64,000 bases of DNA from Bin18 sp965200355 (GCA_965200355.1 OZ241351.1:806001-870000), one strand, 5' to 3'; shown: positions 18,257 to 28,100, numbered from the stretch's first letter. Notes: generated from the letters alone by a model not told the origin. Numbers and translations are program-made.

Positions 18257-20116
18257 ATGCTGGCCGACCCGTCGCCGAATACTGAAGACCGCCCGCGTCC
18301 CGCCGACCCGCGGGCCGTGTATACTGAGCGGCTGCGCCAACGCCAAAGCCAACTCCGCCACTGGACGCAGCGCGACCGCGCGCTCGGCCACGCGCGTCTG
18401 CTCATCTTTCTTGCCGGCTGCGGTCTGGTGTGGTTTTTCCTGCGGCCCGGCACCTTAGCGTGGGGCTGGTTGCTGCCCGTTGTGACCGGCTTTGCCGGAC
18501 TCGTGCTCTGCCATGAGCGGGTCAAACACCGCCGCCGGCGGGCAGAACGGAGTATCGTGTTTTACACCCAGGGACTCGCCCGGCTTGAAGACCGCTGGGT
18601 TGAGGGCGGACAGCCAGGGAGTACATTTTTGCCGGAGCCTCAGCCGGCCGACCATCCTTATGCTGCCGACCTCGACCTGTTTGGTCCGGGCTCGGTATTC
18701 GCCCTGCTGTGCACCGCCCGGACTACGAGCGGCTGCCAGACCCTCGCCGCCTGGCTGACAACACCAGCGTCGCCCGAGGAGATTCGGGCCCGTCAGGCCG
18801 CCATTGACGAACTATGTCTCCGCCTCGACCTGCGCGAAGAACTGGCCGTCCAGGCCGGCGCTCTTGAAACCGATGTCTCGCCCCACACCCTGCAAGACTG
18901 GGGACACGCGCCGTCCTGCCTGTCTGGCTGGGGGGTGCCGGTGGTTGCCGGCGTCCTCTCGGCGGCCTCGCTTGCGACCCTCGTCGCCTGGGGGCTGACC
19001 TCGATAGGGCCAGTCCCGTTTGTGGTGGCGAGTGGGCTGCAAGGGCTTTTTGCCCTCAGCGTCCGCCAGCGGGTTGGACGCGCCATTGCCAATATCGGGC
19101 AGATCGGACGCGAACTCAGCCTGCTGTCCGCGGTCCTGCGCTGTCTCGAACACGAGGTCTTGAGGTGTCCGTGGCTGGCCCGCCTTCAGGCCCTGATCAC
19201 AACGAACGGCGTGCCGCCCTCGCGCCAGATTGCTCGCCTCAGACGTTTGATAAACTTACTCGAATCTCGCAAGAATCAGATTTTTGTGCCGCTGGCCGCG
19301 GTGTTGCTGTGGACGACCCAGATTGCGTGTGGCCTTGAACGCTGGCGGCGCGTCTCGGGGCCGAGCATTGCCGACTGGTTGCGCGCCATTGGCCAATTTG
19401 AGGCCCTGAATGCGCTGGCCGGGTATGCGTATGAACACCCGACCGACCCGTTCCCAGAGCTTGTGTCGCCGCCGCAAGCCGGCCAACCCGCCGCTTGTTT
19501 TGAGGGCGTCGGGCTCGGCCATCCGCTGATGCCCGACCAGCGCTGCGTCCGCAACGATCTGGCCCTGCACCAGTCTCCTCAGGTCCTGATCGTCAGCGGC
19601 TCCAATATGTCGGGCAAAAGCACGCTGCTCAGAACGGTGGGGGTCAACGCAGTCCTGGCCCTGGCAGGCGCTCCAGTGCGGGCCCGGCACCTGCGCCTCT
19701 CCCCGCTGACGCTTGGCGCAAGCCTGCGGGTCCAGGATTCGCTGCACGCCGGGACCTCCCGATTCTACGCGGAGGTGCTGCGCGTCCGTCAACTGATGGA
19801 CGGCGCGGACGGTCCGGTGCCGCTGCTGTTTCTTTTTGACGAGATTTTCCACGGGACGAATTCCCACGACCGCCAGATTGGCGCAGCCGCGGTCGTCCGC
19901 GGCCTGCTTGAGCGGGGAGCGATTGGTTTCGTTACCACCCACGATCTTGCGCTGACCCAGATTGCCGAGAGCCTGTCTCCGCGCGTGGCCAACGTCTGTT
20001 TTGAAGATCAGTTTGAGGACGGCGAACTCCGGTTCGATTACCGTATGCGGGCCGGCGTCGTCCAAAAGAGTAACGCCTTGGCGCTGATGCGGGCGGTTGG
20101 ATTGCCAGTCGGCTGA
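18257..20116 (+). CDS. Membrane-anchored MutS-like ATPase
   Basis: 619 residues. An N-terminal coiled region precedes two transmembrane helices (HARLLIFLAGCGLVWFFL and WLLPVVTGFAGLVLCH). A lever/clamp-like region follows that contains another hydrophobic pair (about 230-270) and one near 350. The C-terminal MutS ATPase has Walker A SGSNMSGKSTLLRTVG, Walker B LLFLFDEIFHGTNS and the TTHDL switch. It lacks the mismatch-recognition domain of MutS and the Smr domain of MutS2. This membrane-bound MutS family is known from many bacteria, but its function is not established. It sits between pilD and tmk on the same strand. Confidence 0.82.
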   Translation: MLADPSPNTEDRPRPADPRAVYTERLRQRQSQLRHWTQRDRALGHARLLIFLAGCGLVWFFLRPGTLAWGWLLPVVTGFAGLVLCHERVKHRRRRAERSIVFYTQGLARLEDRWVEGGQPGSTFLPEPQPADHPYAADLDLFGPGSVFALLCTARTTSGCQTLAAWLTTPASPEEIRARQAAIDELCLRLDLREELAVQAGALETDVSPHTLQDWGHAPSCLSGWGVPVVAGVLSAASLATLVAWGLTSIGPVPFVVASGLQGLFALSVRQRVGRAIANIGQIGRELSLLSAVLRCLEHEVLRCPWLARLQALITTNGVPPSRQIARLRRLINLLESRKNQIFVPLAAVLLWTTQIACGLERWRRVSGPSIADWLRAIGQFEALNALAGYAYEHPTDPFPELVSPPQAGQPAACFEGVGLGHPLMPDQRCVRNDLALHQSPQVLIVSGSNMSGKSTLLRTVGVNAVLALAGAPVRARHLRLSPLTLGASLRVQDSLHAGTSRFYAEVLRVRQLMDGADGPVPLLFLFDEIFHGTNSHDRQIGAAAVVRGLLERGAIGFVTTHDLALTQIAESLSPRVANVCFEDQFEDGELRFDYRMRAGVVQKSNALALMRAVGLPVG

Positions 20117-20152
20117 CTTTTCGCTCTCTTTTCGCTATGTTCCACACGCCCT

Positions 20153-20821
20153 ATGCGCGGACTGTTTATCACTTTTGAGGGGATCGAAGGGGGGGGCAAG
20201 ACCACCCAGGTCTCACGCCTGGCTGAGGCCCTGCGCCGGCGCGGCCACGACGTGCTTGAGACGCGTGAGCCGGGCGGGACGCCTGTTGGTCAGACCCTGC
20301 GCCAACTCCTGTTACACCCGCCCAGCGGGCCGGCGTCCGATACGCTCGCTCCCCCGGCGGAACTGCTGCTCATGCTGGCCGACCGAGCGCAGCATATTGA
20401 GGCGGTCATCCGGCCCGGCCTTGAGGCCGGGCGGATCGTGTTATGCGACCGGTACGCAGACTCGACCACCGCGTATCAAGGCTATGGCCGGGGCTGTGAG
20501 CTGGCTGAGATTGCCCGGCTGAACGCCTTTGTGTGTGCCGCCTGCCAACCCGACCTCACCTTTATGCTGGACCTGCCGGTTGAAGTTGGGCTGCACCGGG
20601 CGCAGGCGCGCCGGGCAGCGGCTGCGGTTGACCCCTTTGAGGCCGCGTCCGTTCGTTTTCACGAGCGGGTGCGCAAGGGCTTCCTCGCCGTCGCCCGTGC
20701 CGAGCCCGAGCGGGTCTGCCTGATTGATGCGACCCAGCCCATCGAAGCGGTGCAGGCGGCTGTGCTTACGGCTGTCCGCAAACGGGCGCCGGCCCTTTTT
20801 ATAGACAGTAGAGAATTATAG
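20153..20821 (+). CDS. tmk: Thymidylate kinase
   Basis: 222 residues; phosphorylates dTMP to dTDP. P-loop FEGIEGGGKTTQ near the N-terminus, the substrate motif CDRYADSTTAYQGYGRG and the lid region RAQARRAAAAVDPFE are visible. 15 nt upstream of holB, a common bacterial pairing. Confidence 0.95.
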   Translation: MRGLFITFEGIEGGGKTTQVSRLAEALRRRGHDVLETREPGGTPVGQTLRQLLLHPPSGPASDTLAPPAELLLMLADRAQHIEAVIRPGLEAGRIVLCDRYADSTTAYQGYGRGCELAEIARLNAFVCAACQPDLTFMLDLPVEVGLHRAQARRAAAAVDPFEAASVRFHERVRKGFLAVARAEPERVCLIDATQPIEAVQAAVLTAVRKRAPALFIDSREL

Positions 20822-20836
20822 AGAGAAGAGAACGCC

Positions 20837-21868
20837 ATGCTGCTGGACCAGATACACGGCCACGCCTCGGCCCTGGCGACCTTGCGCAAGGCGCTGGCCA
20901 GTGACCGCGTGGCCCATGCGTATCTCTTTAGCGGGCTGGACGGCATCGGCAAACGGTGTACCGCCCTGGCCCTGGCCCACGCCGTCCTGTGCCAGCGCGC
21001 CCCGCAGCGCGGGTGTGACTCCTGTCCTGCCTGCGTCTCGCTGCAAGCCGGCTCCCATCCAGACTATTATTTCAGTGCGCCCCTGCCCAGCAAGCAGAGC
21101 ATGGGGATTGAGCAGATTCGGGCCATGCAGCGCTTTTTAGCGCTCCGGCCGGTGCGCGGCAGCAAGAAAGTCTGCCTCCTCAATGAGGCCCAACGCCTGA
21201 CAGACCCGGCCCAGAGCGCCCTGCTGAAAATCCTTGAAGAACCGCCCGGCGACGCGCTGATCGTGCTCATGGCGGTCAGCGCGGCCACGCTCTCCCTGCC
21301 GCTGCTCTCCCGCTGCCAACACGTCCGCTTTGCGCCCCTGCCGGTGCAGGACGTGGAACGCATCCTGCGGCAGGAGACCGGTCTGGAGGCCGAAACGGCG
21401 CGCCTCCTCGCCCGGTACAGCCGGGGGAGTATCGGACGCGCCCTCAGCCTTGATCCAGCCAAACTGATTGAGGAGCGACAGCACGTTGTTGAGCACCTCT
21501 CCGCAGTCCACGGAGCTTCTTTTTCAAGCCTGTCCCAACTGGCGGAATGGCTGGTGGCCGACCGGACCTCCAAGACAAAGAAACAAGCCGAGACGCCAGT
21601 AGCGGACAAGGACGCCCGTCTGGAACTCGTGCTGGCCTGGTATGAAGAAGCCCTGCGCTACCGCTTGCTTGGGAACAGCGCGGTCGTGCGCTATCAGGAC
21701 TGTCTGCCCGCCCTGGCCCAGGCGACTGCCAACGTGGGTCTCTCCCGCGCCTTGCACGACCTGACCCTGGTCTACGAGACGATACAGGCCCTGGGTCGGA
21801 ACGCCAACCCGCGCCTGGTTGTGGAAGATATGCTGCTGGAGCTTGCTGAGGCCACGTCCACCGGCTAG
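20837..21868 (+). CDS. holB: DNA polymerase III subunit delta'
   Basis: 343 residues; clamp-loader subunit. The N-terminal AAA domain has GLDGIGKRCTALALA, a four-cysteine zinc site (CQR, GCDSCPACVS), the region KKVCLLNEAQRLTDPAQSALLKILEEPP and sensor ATLSLPLLSRCQHVRF, all standard for the delta'/gamma family. C-terminal collar domain follows. Ends 25 nt before metG. Confidence 0.93.
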   Translation: MLLDQIHGHASALATLRKALASDRVAHAYLFSGLDGIGKRCTALALAHAVLCQRAPQRGCDSCPACVSLQAGSHPDYYFSAPLPSKQSMGIEQIRAMQRFLALRPVRGSKKVCLLNEAQRLTDPAQSALLKILEEPPGDALIVLMAVSAATLSLPLLSRCQHVRFAPLPVQDVERILRQETGLEAETARLLARYSRGSIGRALSLDPAKLIEERQHVVEHLSAVHGASFSSLSQLAEWLVADRTSKTKKQAETPVADKDARLELVLAWYEEALRYRLLGNSAVVRYQDCLPALAQATANVGLSRALHDLTLVYETIQALGRNANPRLVVEDMLLELAEATSTG

Positions 21869-21893
21869 GAAGGAGAAATTCGAGGAGACAGAC

Positions 21894-23648
21894 ATGGAGC
21901 AACCACGACATATACTTGTTGGCGTCGCCTGGCCCTACGCCAATGGCGAACAGCATATTGGTCATATTGCCGGCGCCTATCTGCCGCCCGATATTTTTGC
22001 CCGCTTTCAGCGTATGCGCGGCAACCACGTGCTGATGGTCAGCGGCTCCGACGCGCACGGCACCCCGATTACCGTCCGGGCCGAGGCCGAAGGGGTCAGC
22101 CCGGCTGAAATTGTGGACCGCTTTCACGCCACGTTTGTGGACAGCTATCTCAAATTGGGTCTGACGTTCGACCTCTTTACCCATACGGAGACCCAGAACC
22201 ACTGGCAGGTCACGCAGGATATCTTTCGCACCCATCTGGCCGGCGGCTATATTTACCAGGACCGTCAGCAGCAATTGTACGACGCCACCGCCAGCCGTTT
22301 TCTGCCCGACCGCTATGTTGAGGGCAACTGCCCGTTTTGTGACTATGACGAGGCGCGTGGCGACCAGTGCGATCAGTGCGGGCGCACCTACGAAGCGGTT
22401 GAGCTCAAAAACCCGCGCTCACGCATTACCGGGAACACCAGCCTCGAAGTCCGCGAGACCGAGCACTACTTCCTGGACCTGTCGAAACTCCAGGCCCCGC
22501 TCCGGTCCTGGCTGCAAGCCGGCAAAACCCACTGGCGTCCGAATGTCATCCATTTTGCGCGTACCCAGGTCGAACAAACCGAGCTACGGGGCCGCCCCAT
22601 TACCCGCGATATGGAGTGGGGCGTGGCCATTCCGCTGCCGAATACGGCCGGGAAATGTATCTACGTCTGGTATGATGCGGTCATCGGCTATCTGAGCGCA
22701 GCCAAAGAATGGGCCCAACTCAACAACGAGGCCGAACGCTGGCGGCAGTGGTGGGACGCCACGATCAACCCCCAGGCCCGTATCTATAATTTTATCGGCA
22801 AGGACAATATCCCCTTTCACGCCATGATGTGGCCGGCGATGTTGATGGCCTACCAGCGCCTGAATCTGCCCTATGATGTGCCGGCCAACGAATACCTGAA
22901 TATGTACGGCCGCAAGTTCAGCAAAAGTCAGGGGCGGATTATCAGCATCCTGGACGTACTGGAACGCTATCAGGCCGACGCCTGGCGCTACGCGCTGACC
23001 GCCATTGCGCCGGAAGCCAACGATGTGGACTTTACCTGGGACGATTTTGTGGAACGGGTGAACAACGAACTGGTGGCGAATTGGGGCAATCTGGTGAACC
23101 GGGTGTTGGGTTTTGCCTATAAGCGCTGGCAGGGTCTGGTCCCCGAACCGGGGCCGTTGAGCGCCACACAGCAGGGCCTGCTCGATGAAGTCAAAACCGG
23201 CTTTGACCGCGTGGGGGCCTTATACGACGGGGTGAAGCTCAAAGCCGCCATGCAGGAAGTCCGACGGCTGAGCCAACGCACAAACCAGTATCTGCACGAG
23301 GCCGCGCCCTGGAGTACGTTCAAGACAGACCCCCAACAAGCCGCGACCTCGGTCTATGTCGCCCTGCAAGCGATTGACTGGTTAAAAATGCTCTGGGCAC
23401 CCATCCTGCCCCACACCAGCCAACAACTCCACGAGTTCCTTGGCTATGACGGGCAGCTCTTTGGCCGTCAGTATACCCAGCGCGTCACCGACACGCGCGG
23501 CGAGCATCTCGTGCTGCGGTATGACAACAGTCAGGCTATTGGGCAATGGACACCAGGCCGGCTCGCCCCAGGCCAAGCCCTGCGGCAGCCCAAGCCCTTA
23601 TTTGTCAAACTCGACGTAAACGTGCCGGAGCAAGAGGCGGCGAGATAG
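21894..23648 (+). CDS. metG: Methionyl-tRNA synthetase
   Basis: 584 residues; charges tRNA-Met. ATG 21894 has GAGGAGA upstream. HIGH motif at 21-24 (HIGHIAGAYLPPD), GSDAHGTPITVRAE, a zinc finger with CPFC and CDQC, and KFSKS at 341-345 (KMSKS variant). The anticodon-binding domain follows. There is no C-terminal tRNA-binding dimerisation domain, so this is the short form. Confidence 0.97.
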   Translation: MEQPRHILVGVAWPYANGEQHIGHIAGAYLPPDIFARFQRMRGNHVLMVSGSDAHGTPITVRAEAEGVSPAEIVDRFHATFVDSYLKLGLTFDLFTHTETQNHWQVTQDIFRTHLAGGYIYQDRQQQLYDATASRFLPDRYVEGNCPFCDYDEARGDQCDQCGRTYEAVELKNPRSRITGNTSLEVRETEHYFLDLSKLQAPLRSWLQAGKTHWRPNVIHFARTQVEQTELRGRPITRDMEWGVAIPLPNTAGKCIYVWYDAVIGYLSAAKEWAQLNNEAERWRQWWDATINPQARIYNFIGKDNIPFHAMMWPAMLMAYQRLNLPYDVPANEYLNMYGRKFSKSQGRIISILDVLERYQADAWRYALTAIAPEANDVDFTWDDFVERVNNELVANWGNLVNRVLGFAYKRWQGLVPEPGPLSATQQGLLDEVKTGFDRVGALYDGVKLKAAMQEVRRLSQRTNQYLHEAAPWSTFKTDPQQAATSVYVALQAIDWLKMLWAPILPHTSQQLHEFLGYDGQLFGRQYTQRVTDTRGEHLVLRYDNSQAIGQWTPGRLAPGQALRQPKPLFVKLDVNVPEQEAAR

Positions 23649-23688
23649 CCGCGATGCTTTAGCAGATTATAACAAAAGGAGGCCGCCC

Positions 23689-24468
23689 ATGCGCCTGGCC
23701 GACTCGCATTGTCATCTGACCGATACGCAGTTTGACGAAGACCGGACCGCCCTCCTGACCCGTGCGCGCCAGGCCGGTATCGAACGTTTTATTACCATCG
23801 GCGCGACGGGCGAGTTCTGGCATAACGAAAAATCCGTCGCCCTGACCCGAGAACACGCCGATGTGTTTGCGACGGTCGGGGTACACCCGCACAATGCTGC
23901 AACGATTACCCCGGAAACCTATGACCACCTGCGCCGTTTGGCCCAGGAGCCCAAGGTTGTGGGCTTGGGTGAAACGGGCTTGGATTTTTACTACGAGTAT
24001 GCGCCCCGCGCAGTCCAGCGGAAACATTTTCGGGCCTTTATCCAGCTTGCGCTCGCCCTTGACCTGCCGCTCTCCATGCACGTCCGTGAAGCATATACCG
24101 AAGCCGCGGCGCTCCTCCACCAGGAAGGTGGCGGCCACGTGCGGGGCGTGATGCACTGCTTCACCGGGACGGCCCCAGAAGCCGAGGCCCTGCTTGCCCT
24201 GGGGCTGTCGCTTTCGTTCAGCGGGATTGTGACCTTCAAGAATGCGTCGGCCCTGCGTGCGGTCGTGCCGCTGGTGCCAATGGACCGCTTGCTCATTGAG
24301 ACCGATTGCCCGTATCTGGCCCCGGTCCCCTACCGTGGCCGGCGGAACGAACCAGCCTACGTCTCCCAGGTGGCGACCACGATTGCTCAACTCAAAGCCG
24401 TGTCGCTGGCCGAGGTGGCGCAGGCCACGTGGCGCAATACCGCCGGCCTCTTTCGGCTTGACACTTAG
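23689..24468 (+). CDS. tatD: TatD family metal-dependent hydrolase
   Basis: 259 residues. Metal-binding motif DSHCHL at the N-terminus, GVHPHNA, GETGLDFYY, LSMHVREA, GVMHCFTG and ETDCPYLAP, the full TatD set. Members are 3'-5' DNA/RNA exonucleases of quality control. AAAAGGAGG lies upstream of ATG. Its last bases overlap the end of the convergent fur gene, so there is no room for a terminator. Confidence 0.93.
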   Translation: MRLADSHCHLTDTQFDEDRTALLTRARQAGIERFITIGATGEFWHNEKSVALTREHADVFATVGVHPHNAATITPETYDHLRRLAQEPKVVGLGETGLDFYYEYAPRAVQRKHFRAFIQLALALDLPLSMHVREAYTEAAALLHQEGGGHVRGVMHCFTGTAPEAEALLALGLSLSFSGIVTFKNASALRAVVPLVPMDRLLIETDCPYLAPVPYRGRRNEPAYVSQVATTIAQLKAVSLAEVAQATWRNTAGLFRLDT

Positions 24469-24929
24469 CCGTTAAAGAACCGTGCCTGACGCGGGTCAAG
24501 ACTTTCGCGGCATTCTTTGCAAATCCCGTAGATTTCCATCTTGTGGGTGGTGGCCACAAAGTCGTAGCGGCGCGCAAGTTCTTCCTGGAGTTCTTCAATC
24601 CGGGGCTGGACGAATTCGACAATACGCCCACAGCGTTCGCAGATCAGATGGTCGTGGTGCCGTTCGGCTTCAATGTTCTCAAAGCGGGCCTGCCCATCGG
24701 CAAAATGGCGCTCCTCGGCCAGCCCGCACTCTTTGAGCAATTTGAGCGTCCGGTAGACGGTGGCATAACCCACCCGCGGGTTGACCTTACGGACCTCACC
24801 ATAGAGTTCTTCCATACTGATATGGCGCGTGACCGAGAAAAAAACGCGCGCGATGTCTTCGCGTTGAGCGGTGGCCTTGAGCCTTTGCTCTTTGATCCAG
24901 AGCCGAAAAGTGTCCAGCCGCTCATTCAT
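24465..24929 (-). CDS. fur: Fur family ferric uptake regulator
   Basis: 154 residues. Winged helix with recognition region VGYATVYRTLKLLKECGLAEE, regulatory metal residues in HHDHLICERCG, and a second CxxC (CKECRE) near the C-terminus, giving the structural zinc site. The spacing matches Fur rather than Zur or PerR, though that distinction is not certain. The start overlaps the stop of the preceding 105-residue gene (ATGA), implying coupled translation. Confidence 0.9.
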   Translation of the reverse strand: MNERLDTFRLWIKEQRLKATAQREDIARVFFSVTRHISMEELYGEVRKVNPRVGYATVYRTLKLLKECGLAEERHFADGQARFENIEAERHHDHLICERCGRIVEFVQPRIEELQEELARRYDFVATTHKMEIYGICKECRESLDPRQARFFNG

Positions 24930-25243
24930 GATGGGGGATCTCCTGTTCGTCCGGCGAAAAGGCGACGGACCGCCGGCGACAGCGCCTGCGCATCAACCTC
25001 GCGTTGCGCGAGTTCATTGAGCAAGATGTCCACCCGTTCGGTCACCGGGCGGTCGCGGTCAAGGAAGACAATATCTTGATTGTGCACGCGGCAGCCTCCG
25101 CCCCGCACGCGGTAGCCCACTTCGCGCAGCAATTTTTCCTCTCGGACCTGAATACCCAGCCGGGTTGCGACTGCTTTTAGCTCCCCGAGGGTCGCATTCT
25201 CCTGTCCACTACCACCCCGCCCACCCGTCTTCTTCTTTGCCAT
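24926..25243 (-). CDS. Small conserved protein coupled to fur
   Basis: 105 residues from ATG 25243. A basic, Gly-rich start (MAKKKTGGRGGSG) precedes a compact domain: LGELKAVATRLGIQVREEKL, GGGCRVHNQDIVFLDRDRPVTERVDILLNELAQREVD, then LSPAVRRLF. The C-R-V...IVFLDR...ERVDILL...LSPAVR pattern resembles a small uncharacterised family of deltaproteobacterial type (from memory). The position just before fur with a 4-nt ATGA overlap suggests a role in metal or redox homeostasis; the single Cys and His residues are not enough to claim metal binding. Confidence 0.72.
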   Translation of the reverse strand: MAKKKTGGRGGSGQENATLGELKAVATRLGIQVREEKLLREVGYRVRGGGCRVHNQDIVFLDRDRPVTERVDILLNELAQREVDAQALSPAVRRLFAGRTGDPPS

Positions 25244-25307
25244 AGTGCTATTGTGGCGAAGGCCCGAAAACTTGTAAAGCGTCAATACGGCGGGAGGGAC
25301 AAGAGGC

Positions 25308-25328
25308 GGGCAAGATGCCCGCGCTCCC
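25308..25328 (+). repeat. Short dispersed repeat, copy 1
   Basis: 21-bp unit GGGC-AAGA-TGCCC-GCGCTCCC, containing a small inverted repeat (GGGCA/TGCCC). Copies at 28227-28247 (1 mismatch) and, inverted, at 28348-28368 (2 mismatches). Copies 1 and 2 bracket the degenerate surface-protein gene. Confidence 0.7.
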
Positions 25329-25336
25329 AGGACTGA

Positions 25337-25398
25337 CCCCCTCTCCCCTGGCGGGAGAGTCTGTCCTGAGCATGTCGAAGGGGGTTGGGGAGAGGGGG
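25337..25398. repeat. Inverted repeat element with 12-bp perfect arms
   Basis: CCCCCTCTCCCC at 25337-25348 and GGGGAGAGGGGG at 25387-25398 surround a 38-nt core that includes GTCCTGAGCATGTCGAAGG. The core's GTCCTGAGC recurs in the element at 34501. This looks like a REP-type intergenic element that can fold into a long hairpin; it lies 34 nt beyond the 3' end of the surface-protein gene and may act as its terminator. Confidence 0.65.
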
Positions 25399-25431
25399 CC
25401 GCCCGCAGGCCGGGCCCCCAGGGGGGTGCCC

Positions 25432-28100
25432 CTACTCCGCTCCCATCCAGTCCGTTATCACGAAGTTCTGTTGCACTTCCTGCCACTCCACGGTCACACT
25501 CTCGCCGGCACGCGGAAAGTCCTCCAGCGTATAGGTGCCGCGCAGCCCCAGCGGGAATGCCTCGCCCAAGGTGGTGACGGTAATGGTCCGTCGGCCAACT
25601 TCTTCTCCATCCAGCCACACGACGACTTCGTGGGTGCCGTCGCCTAAACGGTTCCAGTTGTGTAGTAAGCCGAAGCCGTTGTTGGTATCGCCGCACTCGT
25701 CTGCGGTGTCGGGGCGGTCGGTGCCGTAGGCGGCCTCGGTGCGCCAGGACGCGCCGGCTTCGGGAATAAACTCCACTTCCACGCTGTCGGCCGCGCAGGC
25801 CCAGCCGGAGACCAGGCCAACGCCACTCTGAGCGGAGCCGTCCGGGGGAATCTCGAGGGTGGCGGCGGTGCGGTCGTCGATAGGGGCCGGTGGGGCCGGT
25901 GGCAGTGGGTCATCATTATCGAGGACGATCATGGTGACGATGGCGCGGACGGTATCAGTATACCCCCCGCCGCGGACGATATGCTGAATGGTGGTCTCCC
26001 GCTGGTCGTTGGGGTTGTCGATAGCGTCGTTGACGCCCTGCACCTCCCCAGTCTGGGGGGTCTGCCAGTCCTCGGCGGTGAATAGCAGTGATTCAGTGAG
26101 GACGCGGACGATGGTGGTGTCGCTGGAGATGGGGGTGACGGTGACCGGGCCGGTGGGCTCGGTCGCCAAGACGATGGTGTAGGTGTCTTCGCCCGCCTCC
26201 TCCACGATCAGGGTGGTCGGCATCACCGTGACCGCGCCGCTGACGGTGCTGGTCGTGCTTCACAGGGTGCCGAGGCGGTTGGTATCCGCGATGGAATTGT
26301 TGGGACTTTCGCCCACGGCCCGCACCCGCACGTAATAAGACCCCGCTGGCAGGCCGCTGAGCAGGGCGCTTTCGCCGGCGACGGTCTGCCGGTCGGTCCA
26401 GGTCGTCCCGCCGTCTGGGCTGTATTCGACGTGATACCCGTTAAGGGTGAAGTCCGGGTTGGTGGGCGCGGTCCACCGGGCCCTGAGACGCCCCGGCTCG
26501 CCGGCCACGGGCGTGACGGCCAGTTCACCGGGGGCGGTGGTGCCGCACAAGCCGACGGTCTCTTCCGGCCCGCTGCCGTTGTACCAAGTGCGCATGGCAT
26601 CGGCATCGTTTGGCACATCTTCCGACAGGCAGAGGGTGGCCGCGTTGTAGTCCAGGCCGAGGCTGCTCAGGCGGGTCAGGCTGCGTAACTCGATGGGAAT
26701 GTCGCCGCTCAATTGGTTGCGGTGGAGCCAGAGCCGCGTCAGGCTGGTCAGGCGACCCAACTCGGCGGGAATGCTGCCGCTCAATTGGTTGTTGTGGAGA
26801 TAGAGCCAAAACAATCGGCTGAGCTTGCCCAGCTCGGACGGGAGACTGCTCAACTGGTTGGTGTGGAGATAGAGATCCTCCAGGCTGCTCAAGTTGCCGA
26901 CCTCCTTGGGATGGGGCCGCTCAACTGGTTTTTGTTGAGCCAGAGTTCCTCCAGGCTGCTCAGGACGCCCATCTCGTCCGGCAGGGGGCCGGTCAACTGA
27001 TTCTCACGAAGTTCGATGTGGGTCACGCGGCCAGCAGCGTTGGTAGTGACACCCTCCCAGTCACCAAGGGCATTCGCACTGTCCCAGTTGGTATTGCTTG
27101 CCCAGCAGGTGGCCCCCCTGGTGGCGTCGTAGAGGGCGAGCAGGGCCTCCCGGTCGGCGGTCACAGCATCGGCCTCTACGGTGATGTAGAAGGTGCGGGT
27201 GGCGGTGGTGCTCCCGCGGGTCGCTTGCAGGGTGTACGCGGTGTCCTGGATAGTATCGGGCGTGCCGCTGATGGTGAGGTCGGTGGCGTCGAAGGCCAGC
27301 GTTCCGTTGGAGAGACTGGGGACCAGGGTGTAGGTGACCGTGCCGCCGCCCTCGGCTTCGGGCAGGACGAGGTCGGTGATGGGCGTGTCTTTGACATAAA
27401 TCTGATTGGCGACGGGCTGCCGGAAGGCCAGCAGCTGGACCGAGATGGTCAGGGTGAGGCGGTCGGTGTTGCCGTCAGCGTCGGTGGCGGTCAGGGTGTA
27501 GGTGATGTCGCCCTGGGGGTGGTGGGCGTGCCACTCAGGGTGCGGGTGTCGGGGTCGAAGGTCAGCCCGGCCGGCAGGGGCGGCCTGATGCTGTAGATGA
27601 GATCACCGTCGCCCTCGGCGGCGGGCAGGATGAGGGGATCAATTGCGACGTTTTGGACGTAGACCTGGGTCAGCCGTCGATCAGCCGCCTCGCGCAAGAC
27701 GGGCCGGGGAAAGGCGACGGCTCGGACGGCAAGGGTAAAGATGAGGCGGTCGGTTCTGCCTGCACTGTCGGTGACGGTGTAGGTGTAGGTGATCTCGGCT
27801 TGCGTCGCGTCCTCGCGAGTCAGCGTGGTGGGCCACCCGCTGAGCAGGCGGGTGGCGGCGTTGAAGGTCAGGCCGGCCGGCAGGGCCGGCCTGAGGCTGT
27901 AGGTCAGCGCACCGGTGCCGCCGGTGGCTCGGGGCAGGTGGGTGGAGAGCCAGACTCCGGGCCGGTGGACCTTGAGCGGCCAGGCTGTCCTCCCCGGTGC
28001 AAAAGCTGGGCGAGATCTGGGCCGCGGCCTCGGGCACGCTCAGCCCGAACAGGGGCAGCATGAGGCACAGGGCCACGAGTACGGACCGCAGCCGGCTCAT
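25432..28100 (-). pseudogene. Large secreted Ig-like/LRR/FN3/Calx-beta-like protein, interrupted
   Basis: A signal peptide (SVLVALCLMLPLFGLSVPEAAA) starts at ATG 28100. Reading through the breaks gives two cadherin/Ig-like modules (TYSLRPALPAGLTFNAATRL; IYSIRPPLPAGLTFDPDTRT) and a third similar one. Next come an LRR block of GxIPxELGxLxxLxxLxLxxNQLSG type (about 26650-27150), an FN3-like domain (LRARWTAPTNPDFTLNGYHVEY), a Calx-beta-like domain (IVEEAGEDTYTIVLATEPTGPVTV) and a C-terminal module with GLVSGWACAAD and DTNNGFGLLHNWNRLGDGTH. Lesions: frame changes near 28000, 27520 and 26915, and an in-frame TGA at 26260-26262. If intact it would be about 890 residues, probably surface-exposed. Confidence 0.78.

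Noticed and set aside
26260..26262. Selenocysteine reading of the in-frame TGA
   Set aside because: The surrounding domains are structural surface modules with no redox role, and no SECIS-like hairpin is evident just downstream.
27018..27596. Gly/Val-rich plus-strand frame of 192 codons
   Set aside because: Antisense to the Ig-like and LRR coding region; repetitive composition comes from the repeats on the other strand.
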